Source of the DNA: Isoetes taiwanensis
Taxonomy: Eukaryota > Streptophyta > Lycopodiopsida > Isoetales > Isoetaceae
Length of the DNA stretch: 64,000 nt
Assembly: GCA_021234155.1 (NCBI GenBank)
Contig: JAJEKV010000125.1
Location: 1,458,475-1,522,474 of the forward strand
Direction of reading: 5' to 3'
The position numbers were made by a program, and so were the translations under genes. Shown piece by piece: positions 35,300 to 47,042 of this stretch (its first letter is position 1; every line of letters starts with the position of its first letter). Below the pieces are notes generated by a model. The model did not search any database. It was given only the letters and a program-made list of their open reading frames with translations, and was not told the origin of the DNA.

Positions 35300-38120
35300 C
35301 ACTATCGTAGTAATTTAATTGCCTCGCTAAACAAAATAAATATAGAACATTTACATGTTTCTTTATGCATGCCAAACAAAACAAATGCATGCATATGCAT
35401 GTCAAATATTTAATATTTGTCCTATCTTATTACATATGGTGCATGCATTAATCTATAATTACCACTTTACCGTGCACGGAACAGGCAGTTAGCATTCCAC
35501 AAGATAACATCTTCCACGCACTTGTTCAAAGAGGCAGCATCATGTGGATTCATTTCTTGAAAGTATTTGAAACCTAAATCAACTTCCTCATACTTTGCAA
35601 TTACTGGGCAAAGTCGTCATTGATAAGATGATTGGCATGGATTGAAGCAAATCCATTCTCATACAAACTATTGAGTCCGAACAAGAAGATCGAGCATGTG
35701 ATTATTATTATTGTCTACTATTGATTCAATACCATATTCTACTTCCATCATTTCAAAATACTTCTAGATTATCATGATTGTATGCAGAGGGAAGACAATA
35801 TCATCTTGAAGCAATGCATAGCCATGCACTTTATACCATGCTCTTGCATATTCTTGAAGCAATGCATAGCCATGCTGCCATCCTCATTCATTCCACATTA
35901 TGTAATTGTTGTCCAAGGCACCAATGTACTACCTAGAACAAGATCCATGTAAAGTGCCCTTTGTGCAACCTCAATAGGTATTTATGTTTTTACCCGTCTT
36001 TAGCGGTGATGCACGCCATTGAGCTACATCTTCTCAAATAAGTCCGATGCATGCCCCTCAAATACCTTTTCAAAGATATCTCACAATAGGTGTGTGACAT
36101 GAGATATTAATTAAATTTACAAGGCATCTTAAGCTTCTAAGTTAAGCCCCATTTTTGGCATATAAAGTGTTCCTCAAAGTGAGACCATTTTCCATTATAT
36201 TGATGCATATTTGGTGGCATATATCCATGGCTCCCCATTTTCCACTATCTATCTAACGTATATTTGGTGGCACGTGTCTATAGCTCCCCATTTTCCACAA
36301 TTTCTTAGACGGAACATAAGCTCGACAGTATCCGAATGGATGTCAATGCTTCTAAATCAAATCTACAATCCACAGACACTGCAATTATAGTGGTCCAATG
36401 ATTAAAAATTTGTGAGTGACTGCTTGTGACTATGAGAATGAATTTGAGATTTGTATCTCACGTTCATTTTTCTTAATACTTGACCTCTCAGAAGTCGCAT
36501 CTTTTACCAAGACACCTAGCAGAAATAGGGAGCAGTTCGAAAAGAATTGATGCAGAGAAAAGGAATGCATTCCTAAATGTAGAGTCCATTCCTTCTCTTC
36601 TTCATTAGGAGAAAGAGATATTTTAGATCCAATAGCAAACTATCGATCTGTCTCTAAAAATCTTTACGCAATCTAAAACAAAAACCTTGCAAGTGTAACT
36701 TTCTTGCATATCCTCTTGAATAGCTGAGGCGGTACCTTTTCCTGGTTTCTGTTGCAAATTTGGCATACCTTCCACCCTTGGATGTTCTCGAGTTGCAAAT
36801 GTATACGGACCATTTTGCACATGCTTTTCGGATTGCAAAACAAAATGCTTACCATCTTTTGCTGGGTTTCCTTTGCCAAAAAGGATTCTTGACGCTCTTG
36901 ATGCTCTAAATGCAAAGTTGGCCTATAATATTGCCATTGTTCTAGCTCAATCAAATTAATGCTCGGTTAGAAGGGGGGATCGCGAAGGCATTTTATCGAA
37001 TCTTTTGATTTGCATGGTCCACGATCAGAAAGATTGGAAATCTAGCGAAGTATAAATAAAGCCACATCATATTTTATCACGTTAGCAAACACAAGGATAT
37101 GCTAAGAATCAAAATAATGTTTCACCTCAGTTTAGGCAACTCTGCTAAATTACTAAAGACTATATCTATAGTGGATTGATAACGGTTACTTATGACAATT
37201 GTTTTTTGGATCCCTTAAATGAGTAACTAGTATGGATAGCTGCATCCTTTTAGGTGATACCTATGAATGATTACCCCAAGTAACTCTGTGTTGAAAACTA
37301 TGCTATAAACTACAACCATTTTTTGTAACATACATTGTGAATATGTAGCATAATAACAGGGGGTTTTCTTTGTGTTTTTGTACGCTTTTCACAAAGGTTT
37401 TCCTAAGATTTCATGGCGTATTCGAATAGATGTACTAATGCGTACATCTAGAGTGCATCATTTCTTAGTCGTTGATTTAGCTTGTTTTTTCCAATGGTCC
37501 AACATCCAAGGGCTCACAACAAAAGCCCTCTTTTTATTTTAGGGGCTGAACATGCAAGCCTCGTGATAGCATTTTAGGGCACGAAACAAGGCTTGCAAAT
37601 CTGCAACAGGGATTAGCAAGATAAGGTTACAGGCTGTGAATATGCATCTCCAATCTTTGGCTTCAGTCTGGGGCATAAAAATAAGAGTTATAGTAAAGAT
37701 ACGTGCACTAAAAAAATTACAAGGGATTCAAAGATAAACAGAGTTCATGTTTGGCATTGGCCGAGTTGGTTTAGAGTCGGATCCTGCTCTCACGAACTAG
37801 CAGTACTCAGTACTCAGAGTCAGCAATGATTTCACAAGTTTTATTGAATTTTAGAGATATTTGCAGGTCGATTCAGGGCAGGTCGGTTTGATTCTTGTGG
37901 ATTTATAGATATTTTCTTTTGGCCGATTCTTGCTGTGGCGTTTGTCTTATCCATGTTTGCTTTATTGCATTTGTCTTCTTTTGCTTATAACCGTTGGGCT
38001 ATCGCTTACGCTTTCATGTTGTCATCTGCGCTAAAAAGTTACTTGCTCCTAAGGCGACAGAAGGGGTCTTTGTGAAGAAAAAAATCTTGAAGCAAATGTA
38101 TGGACGTCTAGGGCCGGATT
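35300..38120. other. Unassigned AT-rich stretch with small duplications
   Basis: No supported gene. Two small duplications are visible: TTCTTGAAGCAATGCATAGC twice at 35,795-35,875, and a ~67-bp unit ATTTGGTGGCA...GGCTCCCCATTTTCCA two to three times at 36,180-36,300. ORFs reach 93 codons (36,673-36,954, minus) with no motif. Confidence 0.45.
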
Positions 38121-38123
38121 TGC

Positions 38124-38860
38124 TGCAAAAAGTCATGGTGGAGGGTAAGAATCAGAGAAAAGTTCCATATTTCATGATGTAGAATTTTGCATGTAGAATT
38201 TTGCCCCTCTCATTATATGGAGAAACCGGCTATAAGCGATTATCGGGGCTGTATAATTAGCTTTAAAGGCATAAGAAAAGGCATTTCGTTGCTTAGAGGG
38301 ATTGAAAGCAATGGTTGTCCCATCATCTTTGTTCCTTTGCTAGCCATAAGGCTTTTTGGCGCAGTCTTTGGCAAAGAAGAGACGCGATCAAAGCAAAGCG
38401 TGAGTTTTGAGCGAGGCGTGTATTATATCCGTAAGTCTAAGTTTGAGCACGGTTGCCATTTTAAACATGTTGATGACGATTTTGGTTGCAAAAAGTCATG
38501 GTGGAGGGTAAGAATCAGAGAAAAGTTCATATTTCATGATGTAGAATTTTGCATGTAGAATTTAAGCCCCTACGGTATATGGAGAAACCGGCTATAGCGA
38601 TTCGGGTTGATAATTCGTTTAAAGGCATAAGAAAAAGGCATTTACCGTTGGCAGAGGGATTGAAAGCAATGGTTGTCCCTGTCATGCTGTTGCTTTGCTA
38701 GCCATAAGGCTTTTTGGCGCAGCCGGCAAGAAGAGACGGATCACAAAGCGTGGGCGGTGAGCTTGAGCCCCGAGGCGATAATATTATATCCTAGAAGTCT
38801 AAGTTTGAGGCGTTATTTACAACCGGCCATTTTAAGCTTGTTGATGACGATTTTGGTTGA
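38124..38860. repeat. Large tandem duplication, period ~360 bp
   Basis: GCAAAAAGTCATGGTGGAGG starts copy one near 38,125 and copy two near 38,487. The copies agree over most of their length (GGAGAAACCGGCTATA, AGGGATTGAAAGCAATGGTT, GCCATAAGGCTTTTTGGCGC) but differ by many 1-5 bp indels at G/C-containing positions. An ORF of 123 codons in copy one (38,187-38,558) is not conserved in frame in copy two, which argues against coding. Confidence 0.85.
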
Positions 38861-39980
38861 AGTTGAATTGTGGTTGATTCAAGATTGTGGTTGTTTTGTT
38901 GAAATCCATATTCTAACAATTGCGTGGTGGATTCTTCTTCAGCACCTTACTATTTCTCATGCACATAAAATGTCGCCCACACCAATGTTGACAGGAAGCT
39001 TGTAGCAAATGTTGTAAAATGGAATAATTTCGCTGCATATCAAAGCCACAAAGGAGAAAATGTTGTCGGGTTGTTATTACCGTAAGTACCGTGAGAGGCT
39101 CTCTCTTCTTATTTTTGGAAGTAACTACATGATGTTATTCCGTAGCTTATATAATGGATTACAACTCGTTCTTCTAGCAGCTTGCCATTGCTCATGCATA
39201 TAAACATCGGCCCACAGCCAATGTTGACAGGAATTCCTTCTGCAGACAATGTTGTCAGGAATTCCTTCTGCCAAAGCCTTTAGTTGTCTCGTGGCATAAT
39301 GATATATATAATCATGTAAATGTGGTAAACTAATATTACCATAGATGTATGGAATTTGAGGCATATCCTATCCTCACGAGAACTTTTTCCTTGTAGAAGT
39401 AGGCTTTGTATTTGTGCTTCTAGTTCATCCGAGAATTTACTTTTGCTCAGGCACCTTGGATAGCCTTATGAATTGGATAGCCTTATGAATATGAGTGGTA
39501 TGTTGTGGTAACTAGCATATAATACATATTCATACATAATCATGTAAATGCGGATAAAGGAACATTGCCATACATCATACGAGTTTTGCATGTTTTACAT
39601 GTTCTTACGTATGTTTGCTTTTTTTAGGGCCCGAAGGGCCCAAAATTTTTTTAGTATAACAACCAACACATAACTACCCTTAACATTAATTAACACAACC
39701 ATTGAGTCCCACACATTTAAATTAAAATCCCCCTTGAACCCCCTTTGGTTTGGGTGCATATTCACACGGGGGGTGACGTAGGGCAGCCAGAGCCTTTATA
39801 TTTATATTTTGCACGTACAAAATCAACACTATATAGTATTTTGCTTGAAATCTTATAGTATTTTGCAAATCTTGTTATACAGTATAGCAAAATTTGTACT
39901 TGCATACCCCACAAACGAGGAACTTTACGTACGGTATAGATTAAGGAATAAGGGGTGAATATGCCTATCCAACAGCTCTC
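38861..39980. other. Unassigned stretch
   Basis: A diverged pair of CTCATGCAxATAAAxxTCG ... CCAATGTTGACAGGAA segments occurs at ~38,955-39,000 and ~39,190-39,240. Otherwise no supported gene; the sequence is AT-rich. Confidence 0.4.
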
Positions 39981-40260
39981 GCATAAATGACCACCATGGC
40001 ATTTAAATTGGTATAAAAAACCACGTTATGGACTGTTTCAACTTCTCCAAGCCATGTGACAATTGAAAACCAAGGTAAACAACCATTGCCATCTTTAAAG
40101 TGACGTTGAAAACCATGTTATAAACCATTGTCAATTTAATAAAGTAGGCTACGCTAAAAAACCAACATGAATGACCACCACGATGCTAGAAACAATGTAA
40201 AAAACTAATAACGGTTCTAATAAACCATGCTATAACAAACAAGGTGCTGCGCACGGAGGG
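39981..40260. repeat. AACCA-rich degenerate repeat
   Basis: Words such as AAAAACCACGTTAT, AAACCATGTTATAAACCATT and AAACCATGCTATAAC recur across 280 bp. Similar texture appears at 45,000-45,110 and, in reverse orientation, at 23,900-24,060 next to the two LINE pieces. Confidence 0.5.
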
Positions 40261-40465
40261 TTGCCCTCTATGGCCGGAGGTTGAGGTGGCTTAAATCATA
40301 CTTGAAAGTTATGTGTTTACAATCAATCGAAATTGCTATTTTAAAACATTGACCATGGAGCATTGGAGTCATTTTCATGTGTAAACTTCTAAGAGATGAC
40401 AAAAATAAATCTAGCAAAATTAATATCTAATTCATTTGTTGAAATGTTAGCCATTATAAATAGCA

Positions 40466-40573
40466 ATTCAAATTTGAATGTATTACTTTGGCAATAGTGG
40501 AAAGTGAATGAATTTAGCCATTCAAATTTGAATGTATTGCTTTGGCAATAGTGGAAAGTGAATGAATTTAATT
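40466..40573. repeat. 54-bp perfect tandem duplication
   Basis: ATTCAAATTTGAATGTATTR followed by CTTTGGCAATAGTGGAAAGT and GAATGAATTTA occurs at 40,466 and again at 40,520 with one visible difference. Confidence 0.85.
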
Positions 40574-40816
40574 ATAGGAATTGAGAAATGTTGTTCCAAT
40601 AAAAATGGGTCGATAGCCATCCCAAATGACAGCCAGGCAAGAAGAAAACCATTTAGCATGGCGCTTTTACATGCAGCTTCTAGCATATCTCAAGTCTGAA
40701 AAAATCACATCTAGTCAATTCCAAGAAAAGAACATTGCCAATCATACATAGATACTTGTTTGTAGTTGATGCCTAACATCGGGCTGGCGCTTTCACGCCT
40801 ATCATGGTATGGTCTT

Positions 40817-42570
40817 CTATAGACAAAGCGCATGATGACTTCCACCACTTAATTGCTTGAGAACTTCTTCCATCATCTGCTTCCTAGAGGGCAAACCACA
40901 ACAATTGAGAATGTCCAACAAGGGAAACCACCTTGTTGCAACACCATGGCTTTTCATTAAGAATTTCATTGACGAAGTCAAACAAAGAACTTGAGTTCTT
41001 TTTTTCTCTTTATGACTTCGCGATAACAACCCATAAATTGCTTTCCTCAGATGTTAAAAAAATGATTTCACCAACCTGAAGTTTCCCTTGCTTGGAGTGA
41101 TCGTGCTTATTCTCTTTACCTATACTCTTTGCCATCCTTTCTCGTTTCCCAAATAATCTATTATAAAACTTGAGCACCACCATTTTGTATTATAGATTAA
41201 TGTATTCAAAATTTGAAGTGGTTAATTTCTTCTCGGGTACTGTCTGCAATTTCCCACATGCCATAAACGAGGCTCGATTAATTTAACAACTCACCTCAAT
41301 AAACCAATCGTACATGGCAAAAAACAGAGGTCTTGCAAACAAATTTAGACATCGCACCTCCCTCGGTGAATCTGACATGTTGCTAAAGCCTCCTTCACTA
41401 AAAAAAAATTAGTCAACAGATTTGCTCGCATTGTCAAAAGAGTCCATGTCCAACAAGGGAAACCACCTTGTTGCAACACCATGGTTTTTCATTAAAATTT
41501 CATTGACGCTACTCAAACAAAGAACTTGAGTTCGCTTTTGTCGCTTTGCAACTCCCACGATAGCAACCATGAATTGCTTTCCCCGCAGATGTTGGTCCTT
41601 TCCAAAATCAAAGGGTCAATTGGCAAGTCCTCTGAGTACCACTCTACATTACCTCCAAAGGAACAAGCCCTTGAAAATATCTCTTCTACAAGACTTTCAT
41701 CTTCATCACGAGATTATTCTGAAAACTTCTCATCTATACCAAACGACACTGGGTCTAGATGCCGCATTCTAGTGATATCAATGATAACATCCATGATTTG
41801 CTCAGTTTGAATGGATCCAAATGGAGTTGCTTTTGTGGGAATGTCCTCCATTTGCATAGATAAAAGGGAAAATCATCTGTAAACACAGAAGTTCGAATCA
41901 CTCATACACAGAGTCACAATGAAACAATGCATCTAATATTGATCATGATCAAGGTGTGATAAATGTAAATCAACTAACGATCAGCTAGACAACATGAAAT
42001 ATGCTTGCACAACACTTAATTTAACCATGGAAGAAATGAAGCACTCACCTTGGTCGTCCATAATTTGTAATGACTCATTTGAATCGTCTTTAAACGGTGG
42101 TTCCAAAACAGACACTGGGCTAGGCTGCCCTTTTTCTTTACGATGGAAGCTGAGCCTGAGATCTGTGTTAGTTTTTGAGAATTTGATTTCCTCATAATCC
42201 CATGTATCAAAAGGCTGAAAAGGGGAAGATTACATTTAGCAAGCTACAACATGGGTGTTATAGAAAGTTGTGCACACCTGAGGCTGATCAGAACTTAAAC
42301 TTATATCATCTGTAGAAGGCTGATTCTCTGGGTCTTCTATATCTGATCCTCTACATATAAAAGATATAAACTTTTCCTGCAGATCCTCATCGCAGAATGA
42401 TGTGTCCTTGTAAAGACATGAATCTTTGGCCTTTTCCCCAATATCATCATTCACAGAATTCTGCCTTGCAGCACAATTGTCCAAGTTATTTGGAGTGTCC
42501 AATATGGCAATCTGGAGCTTTGATAAGTCTCTTAATTTGATGGTCTCTCCCTTTTTATTTTGAACACTTG
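40817..42570 (-). pseudogene. DUF4378/TRM (LONGIFOLIA-like) gene remnant with exons
   Basis: Plant TRM/DUF4378 proteins bind microtubule-associated TON1 or related partners and influence cell shape. Minus strand, N to C: an exon ending at 42,278 with the DNA for SLSSDQPQ and a GT donor; a 63-bp intron ending TTTTCAG; an exon 42,049-42,214 with GQPSPVSVLEPPF, the SPVSVLE signature of this family, and a GTGAGT donor. Then comes a region near 41,480-41,860 with SMQMEDIP and the start of DUF4378 (SLVEEIFSRACSF, LPIDPLILER), broken by a TAA after FGIDEKFSE. Last is the C-terminal block SLFDFVNEILNEKPW near 40,940-41,000. The remnant lacks an identifiable N-terminus; upstream it runs directly into PPR-like sequence. 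An exon-sized piece is duplicated (see next entry). Splice sites fit, but the frame into the third exon is off by one. Confidence 0.7.
40905..41594 (-). repeat. Partial exon duplication inside the DUF4378 remnant
   Basis: About 150 bp encoding the VNEIL part of DUF4378 is present at 40,905-41,053 and 41,447-41,594. Both copies share TCCAACAAGGGAAACCACCT and CAAACAAAGAACTTGAGTTC in plus-strand text. They differ by scattered substitutions and small indels. Only one copy can belong to the ancestral gene. Confidence 0.8.
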
Positions 42571-44690
42571 CTGTCACAAGTTCATTCCATACAATCACAT
42601 CACAATTTTCTAAGTAAGAAAACACCTTGAATGAGTTATCTAAACTCCCACACCGTCCATACATGCCAATGCGTGCCATTTCTATAATCACATGGGACTC
42701 ATCCTTATTAGCAATTATATACGCATGGATCAGCTTTCCATGAATTAAAAGAGAACATTCTGCTCAGAACATGGAAACATGCACTTTGTTCAACTCGCCA
42801 CATTGTTGCCACATTTCATGGAAAAGTTTAATACTATCCTTGTCCCTGGCCGCTGGAGCCGAATACGCTATGATAAGGGAGCTACACAATGAAGTACTAT
42901 GATGATCAAGCTTGAAATACCCTAATTGCTTCCTCTAAGACACCACAAGAACCATACATGTTAACAAGTGCACTCCCAACCGTGCTATCTACCAAGTAAC
43001 CATTGCCAATGATGTAAGCATGGACCAACTTACCTTCCGCAAGATCCTTTGCGCTGGAAATGCACTCCCGACAATACTTGTTATTGTGGCTTGGCTCGGT
43101 TCCAACCATTTTTAAGATTTGGTAAAAGAGTCAATACTAGCCTTATTGTGTCCATTTTGAGCATAAGCCGCAATAACGATTCCATGCTATGGGATCCCGA
43201 TGGGCAACTGTTGAAGATTTTTCTTTTGCCTCCCGCAAGCTCTCATACTTTGCATACATGTTTAAAAGAGCTGTTCCAATCGCTACATCCATCCCAAGTC
43301 CTTTATGCAAAATACAGACATGAATCGGGTCACTTTAGCTCTTTGCATGTGTAGCCGTGGAATGCACATCGCGCCAATAACAAAGAAGAAAAGTTACCTT
43401 GTTTGTTTGCCATCCTTTCCCTGTGGAGCTGCTCATAAAAATCGAGGGCCTTCCAACCGCATCCATGCCGCACATAGGCTGCAATCACGATTCCAAGATA
43501 TAACGCCTTGTTTAGGCATTACAATCAACACATGACATGCATCTTCAATACTTCCACATCTGTCATACATGCTGATAAGTGCATTCCCAATGACGACATC
43601 AAACTCTACCCCACTTTTTATAATGCACCTAATGGATAAACGTATTTATGGATATCATTTCCAAAATGTAACATGAAGCAAGGATGTTAAGAAATGTCAC
43701 CTTTATTTGGCTTCATGTCTTCCAATTGCATTTGATGTAAAAGAAGATTCCCTTTACCATGACTCACTGAGAAAAGCTTGCAATTATGCTATTCCATGAA
43801 ATTATGTCTTTCCCGGTACTTTATTGAAGATTGTGCGTATCCTCCAAACATCCACACTTTCCATACATGTTGATAAGGTCAAGTTTTTCCAAAATAAGGT
43901 CCGTTCAACTCCACTGGTGAGAATGATGCCGTGAATTAACCTTCCTTTCGGCAGAAAAACAACATGCAATCGATAATACTTATAAAAGTAATTTGGGTTT
44001 GGGTTTAAATCCTCCGCCTTGCATCCGCCTAAACGCTTCAAAAACTTCATTTACAAACCCACAATATGCATAGCCTCCAATCATGGAAGTCCAAGAAACT
44101 AAATCCCTCGCTTCATCTCATCAAACACCTTCTCGAAAGCATCCTCTAAAAATCGTTATTCTTCACATAGAAGTTGATAAGGAGGTTACCTAAACCCAAA
44201 GACCCATGCAAGCCAAAGATTTATGATGTGATTATGAATTCGCTTCCTTCCTCCAAAGCGTGAAGTCTTGTACACTCAATGCAAGAGTGCGTAATACTTT
44301 AAAGCACTTCCGAAACTTAATTGAATTCGAGATCATCCACAACATTTCTCGAGCAACCGAGTGCCACTTGTTGTTTGACCTTCTCGCTAACAAATGCTAT
44401 ACATTGCTGGTTACTATTTTTTAAAGCAAGCCTACCAACCTCAACAACCATAGCTACATGAAGTTACAAATCTTGGAGTAGCTGAGAGCCGGATCATTCC
44501 CAAAACTTAGCCCAAGCAGGCAACGACAAGCAACTGCATCTGGGATATGTTCCATACGGGCATGGATAATGAATTTCTCACTCAAAACGAGTTCCATTGG
44601 AGCAATTAACAAAAACAAACTAGCCAAATCACCTATATGTTCGTTTTCAAGAAAATGCAGCACCACCTAGCCGGCATCGTGAATCCATAG
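42571..44690 (-). pseudogene. Pentatricopeptide repeat (PPR) protein pseudogene
   Basis: Several PPR helices are recognisable in different minus-strand frames, reading downwards: LLINFYVKN, WTSMIGGYAYCGFVNEVFEA, GRLIHGIILTSGVE, DVVIGNALISMYDRCGSIED, GLGMDVAIGTALLNMYAKYE, KLVHAYIIGNGYLVDSTVGS then ALVNMYGSCGVLEEAIRVF, and GKLIHAYIIANK then GMYGRCGSLDNSFKVF. The P-L-S spacing and the GxxxHAYII and MYxRCGS phrases are typical of plant organelle PPRs, which bind organellar RNA. At least six frame changes separate the motifs, and no E or DYW tail is seen. Downstream the frame continues without a stop into DUF4378-type sequence at about 42,565, an artificial fusion. Confidence 0.8.
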
Positions 44691-45113
44691 CCTCAGGCGT
44701 ATTTGTTAGAAAAGAACATCAAATCCGACCTTCCGTCCGCCTCCCGCCATCAGGAACATCCGGAATTCATAAGGCGTAATCGCATCTAGCTATCTAGCTA
44801 TGGCGTTATTCGGTTATCCAGTTTCCACACCGCCCAAGAACACTGGGTGATCGAGCATTTACGTGCAGCAGCCTTTTAGCGGGCCATCGCGATATGCTAG
44901 GTATATGCCAAAGATATACTTGAATATGCCCACATACCCACATAAACGAGGGTTTGCCCCCCTAGGGGCAACCCAAAAATCAACATGCATGACCATGTAC
45001 TAGTTATGAAAACCACTATGTTATGTGGTTTTTATTAAGAATAAAATGTTTAGCATAAAAAACCATATCCATAGTGGTTTTTCAGTGGTTTATTATAGTG
45101 GTTAAATTTTTGG
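44691..45113. other. Unassigned; AACCA/GGTTT-rich part at the right
   Basis: No gene seen. From 45,000 the sequence has palindromic words such as AAAACCACTATGTTATGTGG and AGTGGTTTATTATAGTGGTT directly before the LINE 3' piece. It resembles 23.9-24.06 kb and 40.0-40.25 kb in texture. Confidence 0.4.
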
Positions 45114-45694
45114 GTGCCTTGTGTATGTCAATGCTCAAGGAAGTTGGCTGGTACCAAAAGGTGTTGGAATTGGGCAGCAGCTTGGGGGATTACTCCCCAT
45201 AGTTGGCCAAATAAATTCTCTGATATAAGGGCTTCGTTGGAGGAAATGTCAGCAAATACTGGCATTTGGCACTTGGAAAAGAGACAAAAGCGAGATTTTA
45301 TAGATCTGAGTTTAATGCTATTTTAGGAGATTCTGAACAATCATACATGCGAGCAGACTCAAGTGTTAAAGAGCGGCAATTGATTTCGCAACTAAGACTG
45401 TCATCACATCATTTGGCCATTGAAGTAGGTAGGTGGCATCGTATTCCACGGAAATACCGACTTTGTCCATAATGTTTGGTACAAATTGAAAATGAGGTAC
45501 ATGCTTTCATTGAATGTCCTGCATATGAGGATATTCGGGAGGACTTTAGAATTACATGCAATAGCTTGCGAGAGCTTATGGAAGTTCAACCAAGGAAACT
45601 TAGTGCCTACATCAAAAAGGTATATAAGGAAAGAACAGAGTTAATTGCATTTTATGATTATATGCTGGAGATGGAAGTAGCTCAGGAACTCTAA
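45114..45694 (+). pseudogene. C-terminal piece of a LINE polyprotein
   Basis: Frames read MLKEVGWYQKVLELGSSLGD, KERQLISQLRLSSHHLAIEV, GRWHRIPRKYRLCP and, after a stop, ENEVHAFIECPAYEDIREDF. The AHxLxIExGRW plus C...EVHxxxECPxY pattern is the Cys/His-containing end of plant LINE ORF2. It starts roughly where the LINE at 21.3-23.9 kb stops and lies on the same strand. At least two frame breaks are present. Confidence 0.75.
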
Positions 45695-45879
45695 TTGTGT
45701 TTCAAAAATGCTTATGATGTATGATGTATCATATGTACATATTGCCATATAGACCTTGTTGGGTCTCAAAAATGGTATGATCAATAAATCTTGCAATGAC
45801 AAATTTATCTTTGGTTTCATTGAACAATGCAAGTGAAGAAACTAGAGCATCTACAAATACATTTAATCAGTGTCATTCA

Positions 45880-46303
45880 TAAGAAAGCCGATAAGTTGAT
45901 GTTCAACATTTTGAACTGGTGACTCCTAAATCGCAACAACAATAAATGCGCCAAAAGGCTGAGTTTTCTATCCTTTGAAACCGTAGCGAATGTTGAAGAG
46001 GATGATTTTGTGGATATGAAAGATGAGCGACTGGCAGTGCCAACAGGTCGTGACCCAGAAATTATAGCTACTCAGTCTGAGGATGATGATGAACTGGGTA
46101 ACAACTTGTCAGAAGAGTCAAATCATAGCAACAACGATGAGCCAGATGAGGATGAGATAGAGAGAGAAGTGGACATACCTCTCAACATTGATATAGAAAT
46201 CATGGCCACATTGCTAGGATTACAGGTATCTGGAAACAACGAAACTTCGATTCAGGTACAACGGAAAGGGTTGAAGGTAAAGGTAAGGAGAAAAGGAGGT
46301 TAG
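45880..46303 (+). pseudogene. Possible hAT transposase C-terminal remnant with acidic tail
   Basis: A plus-strand frame reads HKKADKLMFNILNW, a stop, LLNRNNNKCAKRL, then VEEDDFVDMKDERLAVPTG and a very acidic, Asn-rich tail (EDDDELGNNLSEESNHSNND). The first words resemble the C-terminal region of hAT transposases (KAExLVFVHYNLRLLSR type), but the match is short. No terminal inverted repeat or 8-bp duplication is seen. An ordinary acidic hypothetical ORF (46,010-46,303, 97 codons) is the alternative. Confidence 0.3.
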
Positions 46304-46389
46304 AGATTGAGGTTATCTCGTGCTAGGATGACTTATTAAGGACTGAACTGAACTGAACACCTGTCATATACATGACCATGTATGGACTT

Positions 46390-46870
46390 TTTGTTATATC
46401 CAATACAAGTTTTTGTGCTTCACAAGTTTTTTAGCAAGTTAAATGTGCAATACAAGTCTTCATTGTCCAAAGTATTCGAGCCCATAACATTCATGTTGCA
46501 AAATACATATGTCCATATATATACCCGTCCTCCATATCTCTGTCTGAATTATTGGTGTCCAAAAAAATGCATATCTGCGCAAGTCCAAAGTTTGCATGTG
46601 GCCAAAAGTATACAATTATTGCAAAATATAAGTGGTCGTGTCCAAAGTATATGCATAGTACAAGTAGTCCAAAGTTTGCATATCCAAAATACGTGCATCC
46701 AAAAGTATGCAAGTAGTACAAAATATTATCCAATGTATACAAATAATACAAAATACATGTGTCATGTCCAAAGTATTCAAGTTGTACGAGTTTAAAGTTT
46801 GGATGTTCAAAATATACAAGTACTACAAGTACACTATTCAAAATTTTCCTGTCCAAAATAACGTACATAA
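46390..46870. repeat. Degenerate array of GTCCAAAGTxT / ACAAGT words
   Basis: TCCAAAGTATT, TCCAAAGTTTGCAT, TCCAAAATACATG and AGTACAAGTAGTCC recur every 15-30 bp. Minus-strand ORFs rich in Tyr, Leu and His (YFGHDTCILYYLYTLDN) arise from it and are not credible proteins. Confidence 0.7.
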
Positions 46871-47042
46871 ATTACAATCGTCGTTGTCGTTCTGGAACAT
46901 TCATTGATGTGCTTCAACCCTATCATGATAGCCGGCGTGGGGAGCTTCAATTGGTAGTTCTTGTAGACCTTCATTATGGTGCAAGCGAATGTCATGTGGG
47001 CCTGGTTTCGTTGTTCCACGAAAGACGTCTTCTAGGTGCTGG

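Noticed and set aside
38187-38558. 123-codon plus-strand ORF
   Set aside because: The tandem duplicate 360 bp away does not conserve the frame.
39125-39364. Short minus-strand ORF near small duplications as a peptide gene
   Set aside because: No start context, motif or conservation in the neighbouring diverged copy.
46491-46868. 125-codon minus-strand ORF rich in Tyr and Leu as a membrane protein
   Set aside because: It is the translation of a degenerate short-word repeat array and has no independent coding signal.
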